This document shows, piece by piece, positions 18,557-27,716 of a DNA stretch of 64,000 nucleotides; position 1 is the first letter of the stretch, and each line of letters opens with the position of its first letter. The DNA lies in NCBI GenBank assembly GCA_030323885.1, contig CM059203.1, forward strand, positions 4,650,001-4,714,000, written 5' to 3'. Both the position numbers and the translations under genes were made by a program. The stretch is from Branchipolynoe longqiensis (taxonomy: Eukaryota > Annelida > Polychaeta > Phyllodocida > Polynoidae). The notes under the pieces are model-generated. The model did no database searches, was not told the DNA's origin, and saw nothing but the letters and a program-made list of their open reading frames with translations.

Positions 18557-18820
18557 TGTGTAGAATAAAATTGAGATACTTGTTTTGGTTTTGAAAATTT
18601 GATGCTTCATCGGACTATGCAGCTTTGATTATCGAAAATTGTTAGAATGTGAAGCGCCAACACACTGATCGTTGTTATGTCAGAAGTAGCGACAGGACTG
18701 GAGGCAACAAGCCAGAATGGGGATTTTTTAGGAGACTAGTACATCTCCAGCTAGCGGCCAACCCTACTCCCCATTCCCCCTGACCAGCTACAGGTTATAT
18801 TAGTACCTATATATGAAGTC

Positions 18821-19523
18821 AACCAGACGGTATGGCCGAATGAGTTAGAGCGTCAGTCTCCCATTGTTTTTTTTTGTAAAGTATTTATTCATCTGAATAT
18901 GACATTTGTCAGCGCCGGAGCACTGGTCTTCCGGCCATCTTACAATTGGAAATTGATAGTCTATATAATCTAAGTTTGATCAGTGCTGTATTAGTTACAG
19001 CACCGATCCTGTATAATTAAGGGAGTGGCTCCTGCTGTATAATGTACAGCACCAGTCACTGTAGTTCATGCAAAAATGGGGAGCAGCACTGAGTAGAAAT
19101 TGTATACTCTGGGCAACTCAAGCAATCGTTGTGGGTTAAAAAATGTTCTCTTATAAAACATGGTAAGTTTATAGTTGACAAGAAATGTTGTCCGTCTTAT
19201 ATAATTTTCAATGTGTTTAAAACAGTTGTGTTGGTAGAAGGTGGGATCGTGGGTTCGAACCCTAGTCGAGTCAAACCATTGACTTGACAAAATTGATACT
19301 TGTCGCTACCTAGCCATCACTCGGCATTATTAGGATACGGCAAGGACTGGTTTGGTCAGTATCAGGATAATGTGACTGAGTGGGGATATCTGGTCATGGT
19401 GCTGGTTCCCTGGTCTCCCAGTGGGGCAGCACTATAAAGTCACGATGAGTGCGCACTGTCACAAGTCGGCGCCCATTCTGATATGACCTTAAATGTTGCT
19501 AGGATTTGAAGCACCAACAAACA
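18821..19523 (+). mobile_element. SINE-1 split inside its tRNA-like head by a LINE tail
   Basis: The head AACCAGACGGTATGGCCGAA runs to CCATTG at 18866, then resumes at about 19240 with GTGGGATCGTGGGTTCGAAC and continues to the A-rich tail. Confidence 0.75.
18867..19238 (-). mobile_element. CR1-like LINE 3' end inserted in SINE-1
   Basis: A T-run is followed by GTCAGCGCCGGAGCACTGGT-CTTCCGGCCATC, the complement of the 3' end of the LINE at 29595-31700 (GGAAGACCAGTGCTTGGGCA). Similar tails are at 43256 and 55470. Confidence 0.65.
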
Positions 19524-19625
19524 CCATGCGCACTTCTTCACAGTTTATAGTGCTGCCTACAAATAAGATATCAATATATATCCTACTCAGTCATGTTATT
19601 GCCACAACCTCTAAGTGGTCCGTGG

Positions 19626-19954
19626 GAGCGGGACGTAGCTCAGACGGTAGAGTGTCCAGCTGTGTAGGTGTGGGTCATCCAATCGATCCTGCTCAGTGGA
19701 CACATTTGCAGTTTGGGCTATTTTCGGTTCCAACCAGTGGTCCACAACTGGTTCATCAAAGGCTGTGGTATGTGCTGTCCTGTCTGTTGGAAAGTGCATA
19801 TAAAATACCCCTTGCTGCTTATCGGAAAGAGTAGCCTATGTGGCGGCAGCTGGTTTCCTCTAAAGAAATATGTCAGAATGACCATATGTTTTATGTCCAA
19901 TAGACAATGATAAAAATCGATGTGCTCTAGAGGCATCTTTAAATAAAACAAACT
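19626..19954 (+). mobile_element. SINE-2, full length
   Basis: The tRNA-like head GCGGGACGTAGCTCAGACGG, then CCAATCGATCCTGCTCAGTG, the common body and tail CTTTAAATAAAACAAAC. Confidence 0.85.
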
Positions 19955-20440
19955 TTTTTTTTTCTCTAAGTGGTCCTTGCCTCAGAATGACCACCCACCC
20001 CCCTCACTCTCTTTGCGTGTGTGCAGAGGAGGAATACATAGCAGCGTCATCTGTGCCCATTCTGAAACTGCGCCATTCTCAAAACAGCTCACAATATCAT
20101 AATAAACGCAGGCCCGATAAAGTTGGACATTGCAAATTGATTTAGGTTAAAGGAAAATCCCAAATGCCACCTGAGCCTGCGGAATAATAAAAAAGAAAAA
20201 TTGCCAAATAAGCAGAGATTTTGTAAAAAAAAAAAAAAGAAGAAAAAAAAGGCACAGTTTAATTGTTGATATGCATGGCGCTACGTGGCCTCCCTCTTCT
20301 GGACGAGCACATGGTCTGCTGGCCTGGTGGGTGGCGCCGCCATGGGGCCCTTGGTGGTACTAATATGCACTAAACACGAGTAGCGCCACTTCAGCCTAGC
20401 GGCAATGAGGAAGACCAATTGTCTGCGATAGAAAATTAGG
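19955..20440. other. No gene recognised; poly-A rich at 20227-20250
   Basis: Unique-looking sequence with an A-rich run. Near 20400-20440, GGCAATGAGGAAGACCAATT is a fragment of repeat R2. Confidence 0.4.
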
Positions 20441-20496
20441 TTGGTTGATGGAGTTTTACATCTAGGCAACATCACTTCATAAGCGAAAACATCTCC

Positions 20497-20833
20497 GGTT
20501 GGTTGGTTGTTGGAGTTTTACGTCCTGGCAACATCTCAGGTCATATCAGGATGGGTACCGACTTGTGACAGTGCGCACTCATGGGGACTTTATAGTGCTG
20601 TCCCACTGGGAAATCAGGCCACCAGCACCATGACCTCATATCCAAATCAGTCACATTACCCTGACACTGCGCCAACCAGTTCTTGTCCTATATATCCTAT
20701 TAATGCATAGTACTAGACTAGGAAGCAACAAGTATCAATTTCATAAATCATTAGTTTGACTCGGCCGGGAACCGAATTCCCGATCTCCGTCACGGGAGCC
20801 CCCCGCTCTATCAATTTGGTCACTACGCCTGGT
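20497..20833 (-). mobile_element. SINE-1, full length
   Basis: Tail TGTTGGAGTTTTACGTCCTG to head complement TTTGGTCACTACGCCTGG. A second truncated tail fragment (20440-20478) lies just before it. Confidence 0.8.
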
Positions 20834-20867
20834 GCCAAGTGGAATGAGGACGACCAATAAACTACAT

Positions 20868-21435
20868 CATGGTTCTGAGTGCGCATGCGCTGAAAACGGC
20901 GTTGGGAGCAAAGCAAAGGCGTACGCCCATTGAGTTTGCCGATATGCATAGGGCAAAACTGGCATTTTATTCAAAATAATTAGAAATACATAACAATTTG
21001 GCATAAACATTGATGGAAGGATGCAATATAATAATATAATGAATATGTTTAAGACACAACCCTCCATAAACCATAGAATATAAATAAAAACATGATAAAA
21101 TAAATAAAACTGACTCTGGCTATGGCTCTAATGCTAACTGAGTGCCTAGATTTGTCTAAATCTAAATGCACATGGCATAATATGTGCTGGTTATATTGAT
21201 GTAAATGCAATGCTGGATAAAAGAATAATATCTTAATTTATTATATATATTTTTTTAGTTGGTATTCTATGTTTCAAACAAGAGCTGAGATGAGCTGAAA
21301 CTAGCACATTTCATAGCTGCACCCAGTGTATTAGCATGTGCCATGTGCTTCTCGCAGCTTTGTTTTGCTCTGATGCATCCCACAATGCACCGTGCCGCTG
21401 GAACCGGGATGTAGTCTATCGTCTGCGATCGAAAA
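20868..21435 (+). mobile_element. Repeat R3, copy 3
   Basis: GCGCATGCGCTGAAAACGGC to CACAATGCACCGTGCCGCTG, colinear with copy 2 at 11210. Confidence 0.7.
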
Positions 21436-21515
21436 TTACCCCACTTAATCAGCTGATATCCAAACAGAAATAATTAAAAAGAAATGAGATAAATACACTG
21501 AAAAATATCAAAATT

Positions 21516-21833
21516 TGAGCGTCCATCTCCTGTTTGGGGAGATCAGGGGATCCAAACCCATGGGATCGTGGGTTCAAACCCTGGTCGAGTCAAACCAATG
21601 ACTTTAAAATTGACACTTGTCACTTCCTAGCTTGGCGCTCGCCATTAATAGGATAGGGCAAGGACTGGTTCGCTCAGTTTCAGGATCATGTGACTGATAT
21701 AGGGTCATGGTGCCGGTGGCTTGATTTCCCAGTGGGCAGCACTATAAAGTCACCATGAGTGTGCACTGTCACAAGTTGGTACCTGTACTGATATGACCTT
21801 AGATGTAGCTAGGACGTAAAACAACAAGAAACA
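21516..21833 (+). mobile_element. SINE-1, 5' end slightly truncated
   Basis: GAGCGTCCATCTCCTGTTTG, a B box GGTTCAAACCC, the body and tail GGACGTAAAACAACAAGAAA. Confidence 0.8.
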
Positions 21834-22040
21834 TCGTTCAAAAGGCAGCTTACCAACTTGGTAACAGCAATACCAGATGAACCTCAGATTCTAGGATACA
21901 CCTGGCTAACACCAGCAGATTCAAACTCATTACTGCACATGACAAAACTGAACTGCGCATCTTCACCACATGTGGTGGGCTCTGATGGTCTCCGACTTGG
22001 CCTGAGCATACATCTCAAACACCATAATCTAATCTAAAAA
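21834..22040 (+). pseudogene. LINE reverse transcriptase extreme C-terminus
   Basis: In one frame: SFKRQLTNLVTAIPDEPQIL, then GYTWLTPADSNSLLHM, ending at TAA near 22036. The pattern of a SFK...L..IPD.P.I.GYT....SNSLL block is the C-terminal tail I associate with some LINE ORF2 proteins. It lies directly after the SINE-1 tail. About 65 codons remain and nothing catalytic. Confidence 0.5.
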
Positions 22041-22156
22041 CGATTTAAAAAAAAATTGTACTTGACTGATGTATAATATATTATACGAGTATAAATTGTA
22101 GGGGAACATATACTTTTTCTGGTCGTACACTTTGTTCGACTGTGAAATGTGAAACT

Positions 22157-22387
22157 GAAGAGTTCAGGCGCAAAACCACGTAAACGCCAATCCACAAATT
22201 GGAGATAAACATTGAAATCAAACCTTCAAATGATTTAATTTTGTCAGATTCCTATGTGTTTTGTTCATTGCTTCATAATCATTAAATGTGGACTTGACTC
22301 AAAATTAAAATTAGCTTCTTGTAAACATCTTTTATTTCAACCAACATTTTGGATTGGTGCTAACAGGGTTTTGCGACTGGACTGTTC
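22157..22387 (+). mobile_element. MITE-6, copy 2
   Basis: GAAGAGTTCAGGCGCAAAAC at the left and TTTTGCGACTGGACTGTTC at the right, with internal CACGTAAACGCCAATCC / GGATTGGTGCTAACA. It ends about 100 bp before the acceptor of exon 4. Confidence 0.75.
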
Positions 22388-22484
22388 AAATATTTTAAAA
22401 CTTTCTATGACGCCTAATCAAACCCATCTTCTCCTCCTCTCCCCCCACCACCCCACCACCCGTTGACCCCTTGACCCCTTACAG

Positions 22485-22655
22485 ACGTACCCGTACAACT
22501 GCTCGTGCTGCCGCGCGGTGGGCAAACAGAGGGTGTCCCGCGAGGTGCAGGTGATGTTCGAGTGCGACCGCAACCCGCTTCGTGGTAACGGTCCCACATC
22601 CATGTGGTCCAACGTCAGCATCATGGAGGACCTGTGCGCTTGTACCACATGGTAA
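22485..22655 (+). CDS. Exon 4: second half of CTCK domain and stop codon
   Basis: The acceptor CCTTGACCCCTTACAG ends at 22484. The 56 codons and TAA contain six cysteines: TYPYNCSCCRAVGKQ, then REVQVMFECD, and the final EDLCACTTW. The CSCC...REV...C...CxC succession matches the second half of VWF/mucin CTCK domains (for example the human VWF C-terminus has CSCC followed by a hydrophobic strand with Cys and a terminal CxC). It joins exon 3 in phase 0. The loop between CSGTC and CSCC is only nine residues, short for this type. GC content is far above the surroundings. The last 35 bp and following flank recur in degenerate form downstream. Confidence 0.75.
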   Translation, partial: TYPYNCSCCRAVGKQRVSREVQVMFECDRNPLRGNGPTSMWSNVSIMEDLCACTTW

Positions 22656-23080
22656 CTCAACACTTTTTGAACTCGCTTTCTCTTGCCACGTTATTCACAT
22701 TGGTTTCTTTATTTATTTATTTTTATTGACGAGGTATTTACTCTGCCCATAACTTATAAGCTCCCGTCAGGGATGCTGGACAGCTGTGGTGCTGTCTTGA
22801 TCTGTTCCTTAGCCCAGGAGTGTTTACCTGTGTCTGCTCAGGTCAGCCTTCTGCAATTTTGGTTGTTAGTAATAGCCTATGTTAGTTTTTTTTGTAATTT
22901 TCCAGTTTTTTGTCTAGTCTGAGTATGATACCTTAGCCTACTATGTACATCTACTTGGGTGACATGCAGGCTTGCGGGAGAAGATCCCGTCCCATTCAGA
23001 TTTGTTGATTTTTTTATTTGTTACAGCATCCTTTCACCTAAACCCTGTCTTTCGATAATGCACCCGTGTGCTAGAACACA
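22656..23080 (+). other. Probable 3' UTR and flank of the cystine-knot gene
   Basis: Follows the stop codon directly. The first 55 bp belong to the tandemly repeated gene-tail unit. A TTTATTTATTTATTTTTATT run is at 22705-22730. I see no convincing AATAAA within the first 400 bp, so the polyadenylation site is not placed. Confidence 0.45.
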
Positions 23081-23217
23081 CTTGGACCCTTTCATTTAAA
23101 GTTTGCATACGCTGATCATCAGGAGTTTGTGCCACGTTTAATCAATCTAAATGGAGGACTTGACACTTTTTAACCCGCTTTCTCGTCGCATTATTCTCAT
23201 TGGTAGTGTTTATTAAA
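23081..23217 (+). repeat. Gene-tail repeat unit, copy 2
   Basis: TTTAAAGTTTGCATACGCTG, TTTAATCAATCTAAATGGAG and GACACTTTTTAACCCGCTTT. The second half resembles 22626-22710, the end of exon 4 plus its 3' flank. Confidence 0.6.
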
Positions 23218-23557
23218 GGGAATCGGTATACCTCTCCGGGAAAACAAACAAACTCAGAATAGTTCTAATTTGTGTCACAGGGTGGCGAATGCTTAGTACT
23301 GAACTTTTCCACTTGGTGGTGTAGAGTGACCTAGATTGGTCATGTGACAGCTGGTGTTGTGAAGATGGCTCGGTGAGTGGAGAGAAGGGAGAGTAAAACT
23401 GAGGTATTTTCAATTTTATTTAGAGTAGTTCAAACAGGAAATATATTTGATTTAATGGAAAATATACGTTAGTACAATTACATTGTATAATTCAATCAGA
23501 AACACATATAGAAGGAAAATGTGTTTTTGATGTTGAATGTAAAAAGGTTTTGGACTG

Positions 23558-23640
23558 TATGGGGTTTGAACCCACACCACCAAACAACTTCAGATTATAA
23601 GTTCAACACCTTAACCACTAGACGACAGAGGCCACATGTA
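23558..23640 (-). mobile_element. tRNA-like sequence (SINE head relic)
   Basis: The minus strand reads GTCGTCTAGTGGTTAAGGTG and GTGGGTTCAAACCCCA, box-A- and box-B-like. The anticodon arm does not fold properly, so this is a SINE head rather than a tRNA gene. Confidence 0.5.
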
Positions 23641-23679
23641 GCTGGTTGTCTCAGTTCAGGCTATATGTATGTATTGTTG

Positions 23680-24466
23680 TGGAGGTGATGAAAATGGGAA
23701 ATATTGCGCCTAGAGCGGGACTCGAACCCACATCTCTTTGCATTCCGGGCCAGTGTGCTAACCATTACACCACCTAGGCTCCCTGATATCAACACACTAC
23801 CCATGCCTACCTGTCTATGCGGCTCCTTGCCTGAGAGGTCAGTGCAGACCACTACACTCGTCCCCCTGGAATTGTAAGTCTTTTAATGCTTACAATTACA
23901 TACATACAGGCAATGCAATGCACTTACATACACAGGGTAGGTTCAACAACTATACAGCGCGTAGCTTGTACAGGATCATGGTCACGGCAACCAGTGTCGT
24001 GGGGGTGATGAAAATGGGAAATATTGCGCCTAGAGCGGGACTCGAACCCACATCTCTTTGCATTCCGGGCCAGTGTGCTAACCATTACACCACCTAGGCT
24101 CCTTGATATCAACACGCTACCCACGCCTACCTGTATATGCGGCTCCTTGCCTGGAATTGTAAGTCTTTTAATGCTTACAATTACATACATACAGGCAATG
24201 CACTAACACATACATACACAGGGTAGGTTCAACAACCATACAGCGCGTAGCTTGTATAGGATCATGGTCACGGCAACCAGTGTCGTGGGGGTGATGAAAA
24301 TGGGAAATATTGCGCCTAGAGCAGGACTCGAACCCACATCTCTTTGCATTCCGGGCCAGTGTGCTAACCATTACACCACCTAGGCTCCCTGATATCAACA
24401 CACTACCCACGCCTACCTGTCTATGCGGCGCCTTGCCTGGGAGGTCAGTGCAGACCACTACACTCT
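23680..24466 (-). mobile_element. SINE-4 tandem array, three units
   Basis: The block GGAAATATTGCGCCTAGAGC / GGACTCGAACCCACATCTC / ACCATTACACCACCTAGGCT starts near 23696, 24016 and 24303. Between blocks are GCTTACAATTACATACATAC and GGATCATGGTCACGGCAACC. Units are about 290-320 bp. The tRNA-like part pairs GCCTAG with CTAGGC as an acceptor stem and has a GGTTCGAGTCCC B box. Tandem organisation is unusual for a SINE. Confidence 0.75.
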
Positions 24467-24483
24467 GTATGTATGTATGCTGA

Positions 24484-24595
24484 TCATTTGGAGGACCTCT
24501 ATGCACAGACTGATGCATGCACCACATGGTGACTCAACACTTTTTAAACTGCTTTCGCAGTGTTTTTTAAAGTTTGCATTCTCCGATCACTTGGT
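24484..24595 (+). repeat. Gene-tail repeat unit, copy 3
   Basis: ATCATTTGGAGGACCTCTAT, GCACCACATGGTGACTCAAC and ACTTTTTAAACTGCTTTC correspond to the end of exon 4 (GGAGGACCTGTGCGC, ACCACATGGTAACTCAAC) and its flank. Confidence 0.65.
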
Positions 24596-24596
24596 T

Positions 24597-24655
24597 TGTT
24601 AGTTTGTTTGTTGTTGTTTTATATCGCAACAACATCTAAGGTCATATCATCTAAG
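24597..24655 (-). mobile_element. SINE-1 tail fragment
   Basis: GTTTGTTGTTGTTTTATATC then AACATCTAAGGTCATATCAT only. Confidence 0.6.
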
Positions 24656-24704
24656 AAAATACACTCATAATTCAAGCAAAGTTTTAGAGGCTATACATGC
24701 TGGG

Positions 24705-25468
24705 TATGATACATCAATCAATCAATAGTTCCATCCTCTAGTCGAGGGTTGGATGCAATGGTTCTCCACTTGTCCCGATGTTGTGCTGTTCTGATAGACT
24801 GTGAATAATTCAAGCCTGTCCACTGTGAAATATTTGTAAACCATGATGTTCTTGGTCTCCCTCTCCCTCTGCTGCCATTCACCTTCCCTTCCAACAATGT
24901 ACGGTATATTGAACTCTGACGAATGATGTGGCCAAAATAAATAAGTTTCTTTGTCTGTATAGTGGCAAACAAGCTTTTCTTATTTTTAATTTTTCTGAGA
25001 ACTTCTTTGTTGGTGATCTTCTTTGTCCATGATATTTTCATCATCCTTCGATAAGTCCACATCTCAAATGCTGCTAAACGTTTGTACATTTTCTTAGAGA
25101 TTGTCCATGTCTCTGCCCCATACATTAGAGTAGACCACACATAACACTGAAGAATACGCTTCCTTGTTTGTATTAATATCTTACTTGATGTTAACACTCT
25201 ATACATTTTGGAGAATGTTGTTCGGGCTATTGTTATCCTTCTTTTAATTTCTTCCTCACATCTCCCATCATTTGTAATCTTTTGTCCGAGATATATGAAT
25301 TCGGATACTTGTTCTATGTTTGTGCCATCTATGGTTATATTGACATTTGGTTTATCTGTCTTTTTACTTATAACCATTGTTTTGGTCTTCCTGGCATTCA
25401 TCTTCATGTTGAATAGTATTCCAGCTTTATTGAATCTATTCACTATATCTTGTATGATACATAAAGAA
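24705..25468 (-). pseudogene. RTE-like LINE reverse transcriptase C-terminal part
   Basis: A single open frame of about 250 codons on the minus strand, starting near IIQDIVNRFNKAGILFN and ending at 24718. Visible blocks are NARKTKTMVISKK, FIYLGQKITNDGRCEEEIKR, VWSTLMYGAETWTISK, FEMWTYRRMMKISWTKKITN, KLIYFGHIIRQ and NGSRGRGRPRTSWFTNI. This series is the region after the RT active site in RTE/BovB-type and related LINEs; the catalytic YxDD lies upstream and is absent, so the copy is 5'-truncated and dead. Just beyond the stop is a TTGATTGATTGATG tail, the short tandem 3' end usual in such LINEs. No frameshift or internal stop is seen, so the insertion may be young. Confidence 0.85.
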
Positions 25469-25499
25469 GGTAAACTTTAAACTTAAAATAAAAAACTAA

Positions 25500-25765
25500 T
25501 GACCACTAACACAGCAAGGTGAAGACAGTCAGAGAAAGTAACTATTGGTATCCGATTGTAGAACAAACAAACTCACAGAGGTTTGGGGGATGTGGGAGAA
25601 TGCTTACAAACAGAGAAAGAATGCACGCAGTAGTTAGCTACACAACAACTGAAAGTGATAAAAAGAAGGGGAGTCACAAGACTATTACTGTCTAGCGGCG
25701 AAAACAAGTCATTAGACTTAACCGTTATGGACAGCATAAATACACCCGTCACCAAAAAAAGAAAG
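25500..25765. other. No feature recognised
   Basis: No repeat family or coding motif identified between the LINE relic and the SINE-1 copy. Confidence 0.35.
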
Positions 25766-25771
25766 AAATCA

Positions 25772-26083
25772 GAACGGGTATTGACTTGTGACAGTGCACA
25801 CTCATGGCGACTTTATAATGGTGCCCCACTGGGAGACCAGGCCACCAACAATATGACCTGATATCCTACTCAGTGACATTATCCTGACACTGAGCCAACC
25901 AGCCCTTGCCCTATCCTAATAATACCGAGCGCCTGCCTGGCTAGGAAGAGACAAGTATACATTTTTAAGTCATTGGTTTGACTCGACCAGGGCTCTAACC
26001 CACAAACCCATGGGTTTGGATCACCGATCTCCCAAAACGGGAGGTGGACGCTCAACTCATTCAGCCATCCCATTTGGTCTCTG
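25772..26083 (-). mobile_element. SINE-1, 3' end truncated
   Basis: GGTATTGACTTGTGACAGTG to the head complement CATTCAGCCATCCCATTTGG. The tail is missing. Confidence 0.8.
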
Positions 26084-26092
26084 ATCATTTGG

Positions 26093-26370
26093 AGTTTTCT
26101 GGCGCATTTAATCAATCTAAATGTAGGACCTCTGCATATGCATCATATGGTGACTCAACACTTTTTTAACTCTCTTTCTCTTGTCGCGTTATTACATTGA
26201 TAGTGTTCGTTAAAATTTGCATATGCTGATCCTTTGCCGTTTCTGACAGATTTAATCAATTTAAATGTAGGACCTGTGCGCATGCACCACATGGTGACGC
26301 GACACTTTTCACACTCTTTCTCTTGACACATTATTATATTGGTAGTGTTCGTTAAAGTTTGCATCTATCT
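26093..26370 (+). repeat. Gene-tail repeat units, copies 4 and 5 in tandem
   Basis: Two adjacent units of about 137 bp with CATTTAATCAATCTAAATGT, AGGACCTCTGCATATGCATC, ATGGTGACTCAACAC and TGTTCGTTAAAATTTGCATA. The second reads AGGACCTGTGCGCATGCACC, nearly the exon 4 end. Confidence 0.7.
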
Positions 26371-26512
26371 ACACGACAAAATGTATCAAAAGTATGCCCG
26401 TATGATTTTGTGCTAAAGCGTAAATGTGAAAATTTATACATCGACACCGTGCATTTACCCGCAATTTTCAACTTTTTTCCAACTTTTTTCTTGTAAGACG
26501 TTCTTGTTTGCT

Positions 26513-26556
26513 TAAAGTTGCATAGTCCGATGAACAATACAGCCTTAAAACATATG
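26513..26556 (+). mobile_element. Internally deleted MITE-1 remnant
   Basis: TTAAAGTTGCATAGTCCGAT immediately followed by ACAATACAGCCTTAAAA: both ends of MITE-1 with almost nothing between. It sits 8 bp from a larger MITE-1 copy. Confidence 0.5.
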
Positions 26557-26563
26557 GAAATTT

Positions 26564-27395
26564 ACTTACAGTTGCATAGTCCGCTCGCTTTGAGTTTCTG
26601 TCATTTTTCTGAGATAGATATATTAAAGCGATTGTTATGATCTACCTTACTTTAGCTTCAAGTACCGTTTAATTTAAATGGCTAAGTATTGTGATATTTG
26701 AAGCGCAAACATGTCAAATTAGTTTCGGCAAGCATGCCAATCGGCTTTAGCATTAACAGGTTCTATTTTATTGCCTCACTATTCCCTTATCTGTGGCAAC
26801 ATATACTTAATAAGTGCATCCGTATCTAAGTTAGATATTTAGAATCAATTCTAGATACAGTATAATCCCATTAAACCAAACTTGAAGGGACCCTAGAAAT
26901 TTGTTTGGATTAACCGATCATTGGTATAACCAAGCTTTGGCTTCGACTTTGACTTTGAGTAAGCGTGTATTGCACATGTAATATGCAATATATGTGGACA
27001 CTTTGATTATTGTTTTTGATGTATGTACAGTATAACCCCATTAAACCAAGCTCAGTTAAACCAAATGATTGGTTAATCCAAACTTTTTTCAGCGGCCAGG
27101 TAAAATACTACCATTTATCATATAAAAATGTTGGTGGGGGTCAGTTTGGTTTAACCATACTGGAAGTGGCCTGGGGTCCGACAATTTTGTTTGGATTAAC
27201 CGATAATTTGGATTACCCAACTTTGGTTTAACCTACTTTTTTATATGATAAATGGTGGTATTTTGCCGGGCCGCTGACAAAAGTTTGGATTAACCGATCG
27301 TTTTGTTTAACCCAGCTTGGTTTAACGGGGTTATACTGTAATTGTCTCGGTTTTGAAAATGTGATGCTTCATCGGACGATGTAGCCTTAATTAAT
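26564..27395 (+). mobile_element. MITE-1 carrying a nested MITE-2 (composite copy A)
   Basis: CAGTTGCATAGTCCGCTCGC to CTTCATCGGACGATGTAGCC. At 26858 it is interrupted by MITE-2 at the same TA as in the copy at 35565. Confidence 0.8.
26858..27338 (+). mobile_element. MITE-2, full copy with an internal extra terminus
   Basis: Outer ends CAGTATAATCCCATTAAACC and GGTTTAACGGGGTTATACTG, flanked by TA. A further left-end sequence, CAGTATAACCCCATTAAACC, occurs inside at 27028, so the copy looks like one MITE-2 inserted in, or recombined with, another. GATAAATGGTGGTATTTTGC and its complement flank the middle. Confidence 0.75.
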
Positions 27396-27397
27396 TC

Positions 27398-27713
27398 GAT
27401 ATTTCTCTCTCTATTTTTAGCTGAGGAAAACACGATCAAGACAGCAAAGCTCCTTACAAAAGCCTTTAAACTGGAGCCACCAAGGAATATCTTACTAATA
27501 TAGACTTAGATACTTTCAAACTAACCGAATAGTGAACTTATGTAGACTTAGATACCGACATAATTATGTAATAACACACTCCTATATACCCAAGATGCTT
27601 TTGGAATCAATAAATAACAAACAGAGATAGATTTAGATAATTACAGAGTTATCAAATAGCTAAGGTACATTAGCTTAGATACTTACAGAATTATTTAAAG
27701 GCACGATTTCACT
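27398..27713. other. No feature recognised
   Basis: AT-rich sequence with several TTAGATAC words. No coding or repeat assignment. Confidence 0.35.
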
Positions 27714-27716
27714 TAT

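Larger units (their letters stand above)
17991..18628 (+). mobile_element. MITE-1 copy interrupted by a LINE tail and SINE-3
   Basis: Left part TTAAAGTTGCATCGTCCCAT to about 18195; right part TTGGTTTTGAAAATTTGATG to CATCGGACTATGCAGCTTT. The insert 18196-18556 contains a LINE/R2 tail and a minus SINE-3. Confidence 0.7.
2931..22655 (+). other. Gene model: secreted protein with C-terminal cystine knot, at least four exons
   Basis: Four coding exons are placed at 2931-3048, 7773-7889, 13081-13206 and 22485-22655, with GT-AG introns of about 4.7, 5.2 and 9.3 kb. Exons 1 and 2 join in phase 1 without a stop; exons 3 and 4 join in phase 0. Exon 2 ends in phase 1 while exon 3 starts in phase 0, so an extra exon whose length leaves remainder 2 on division by 3 is expected between 7890 and 13080. 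I could not find it. The predicted product is small (about 175 residues without the missing piece): signal peptide, tyrosine/glutamine-rich stretch, proline-rich linker and a CTCK domain. CTCK domains mediate disulfide-linked dimerisation of extracellular proteins such as VWF, mucins and norrin. The exact ligand or role is unknown. All introns carry SINEs or MITEs. Confidence 0.7.
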
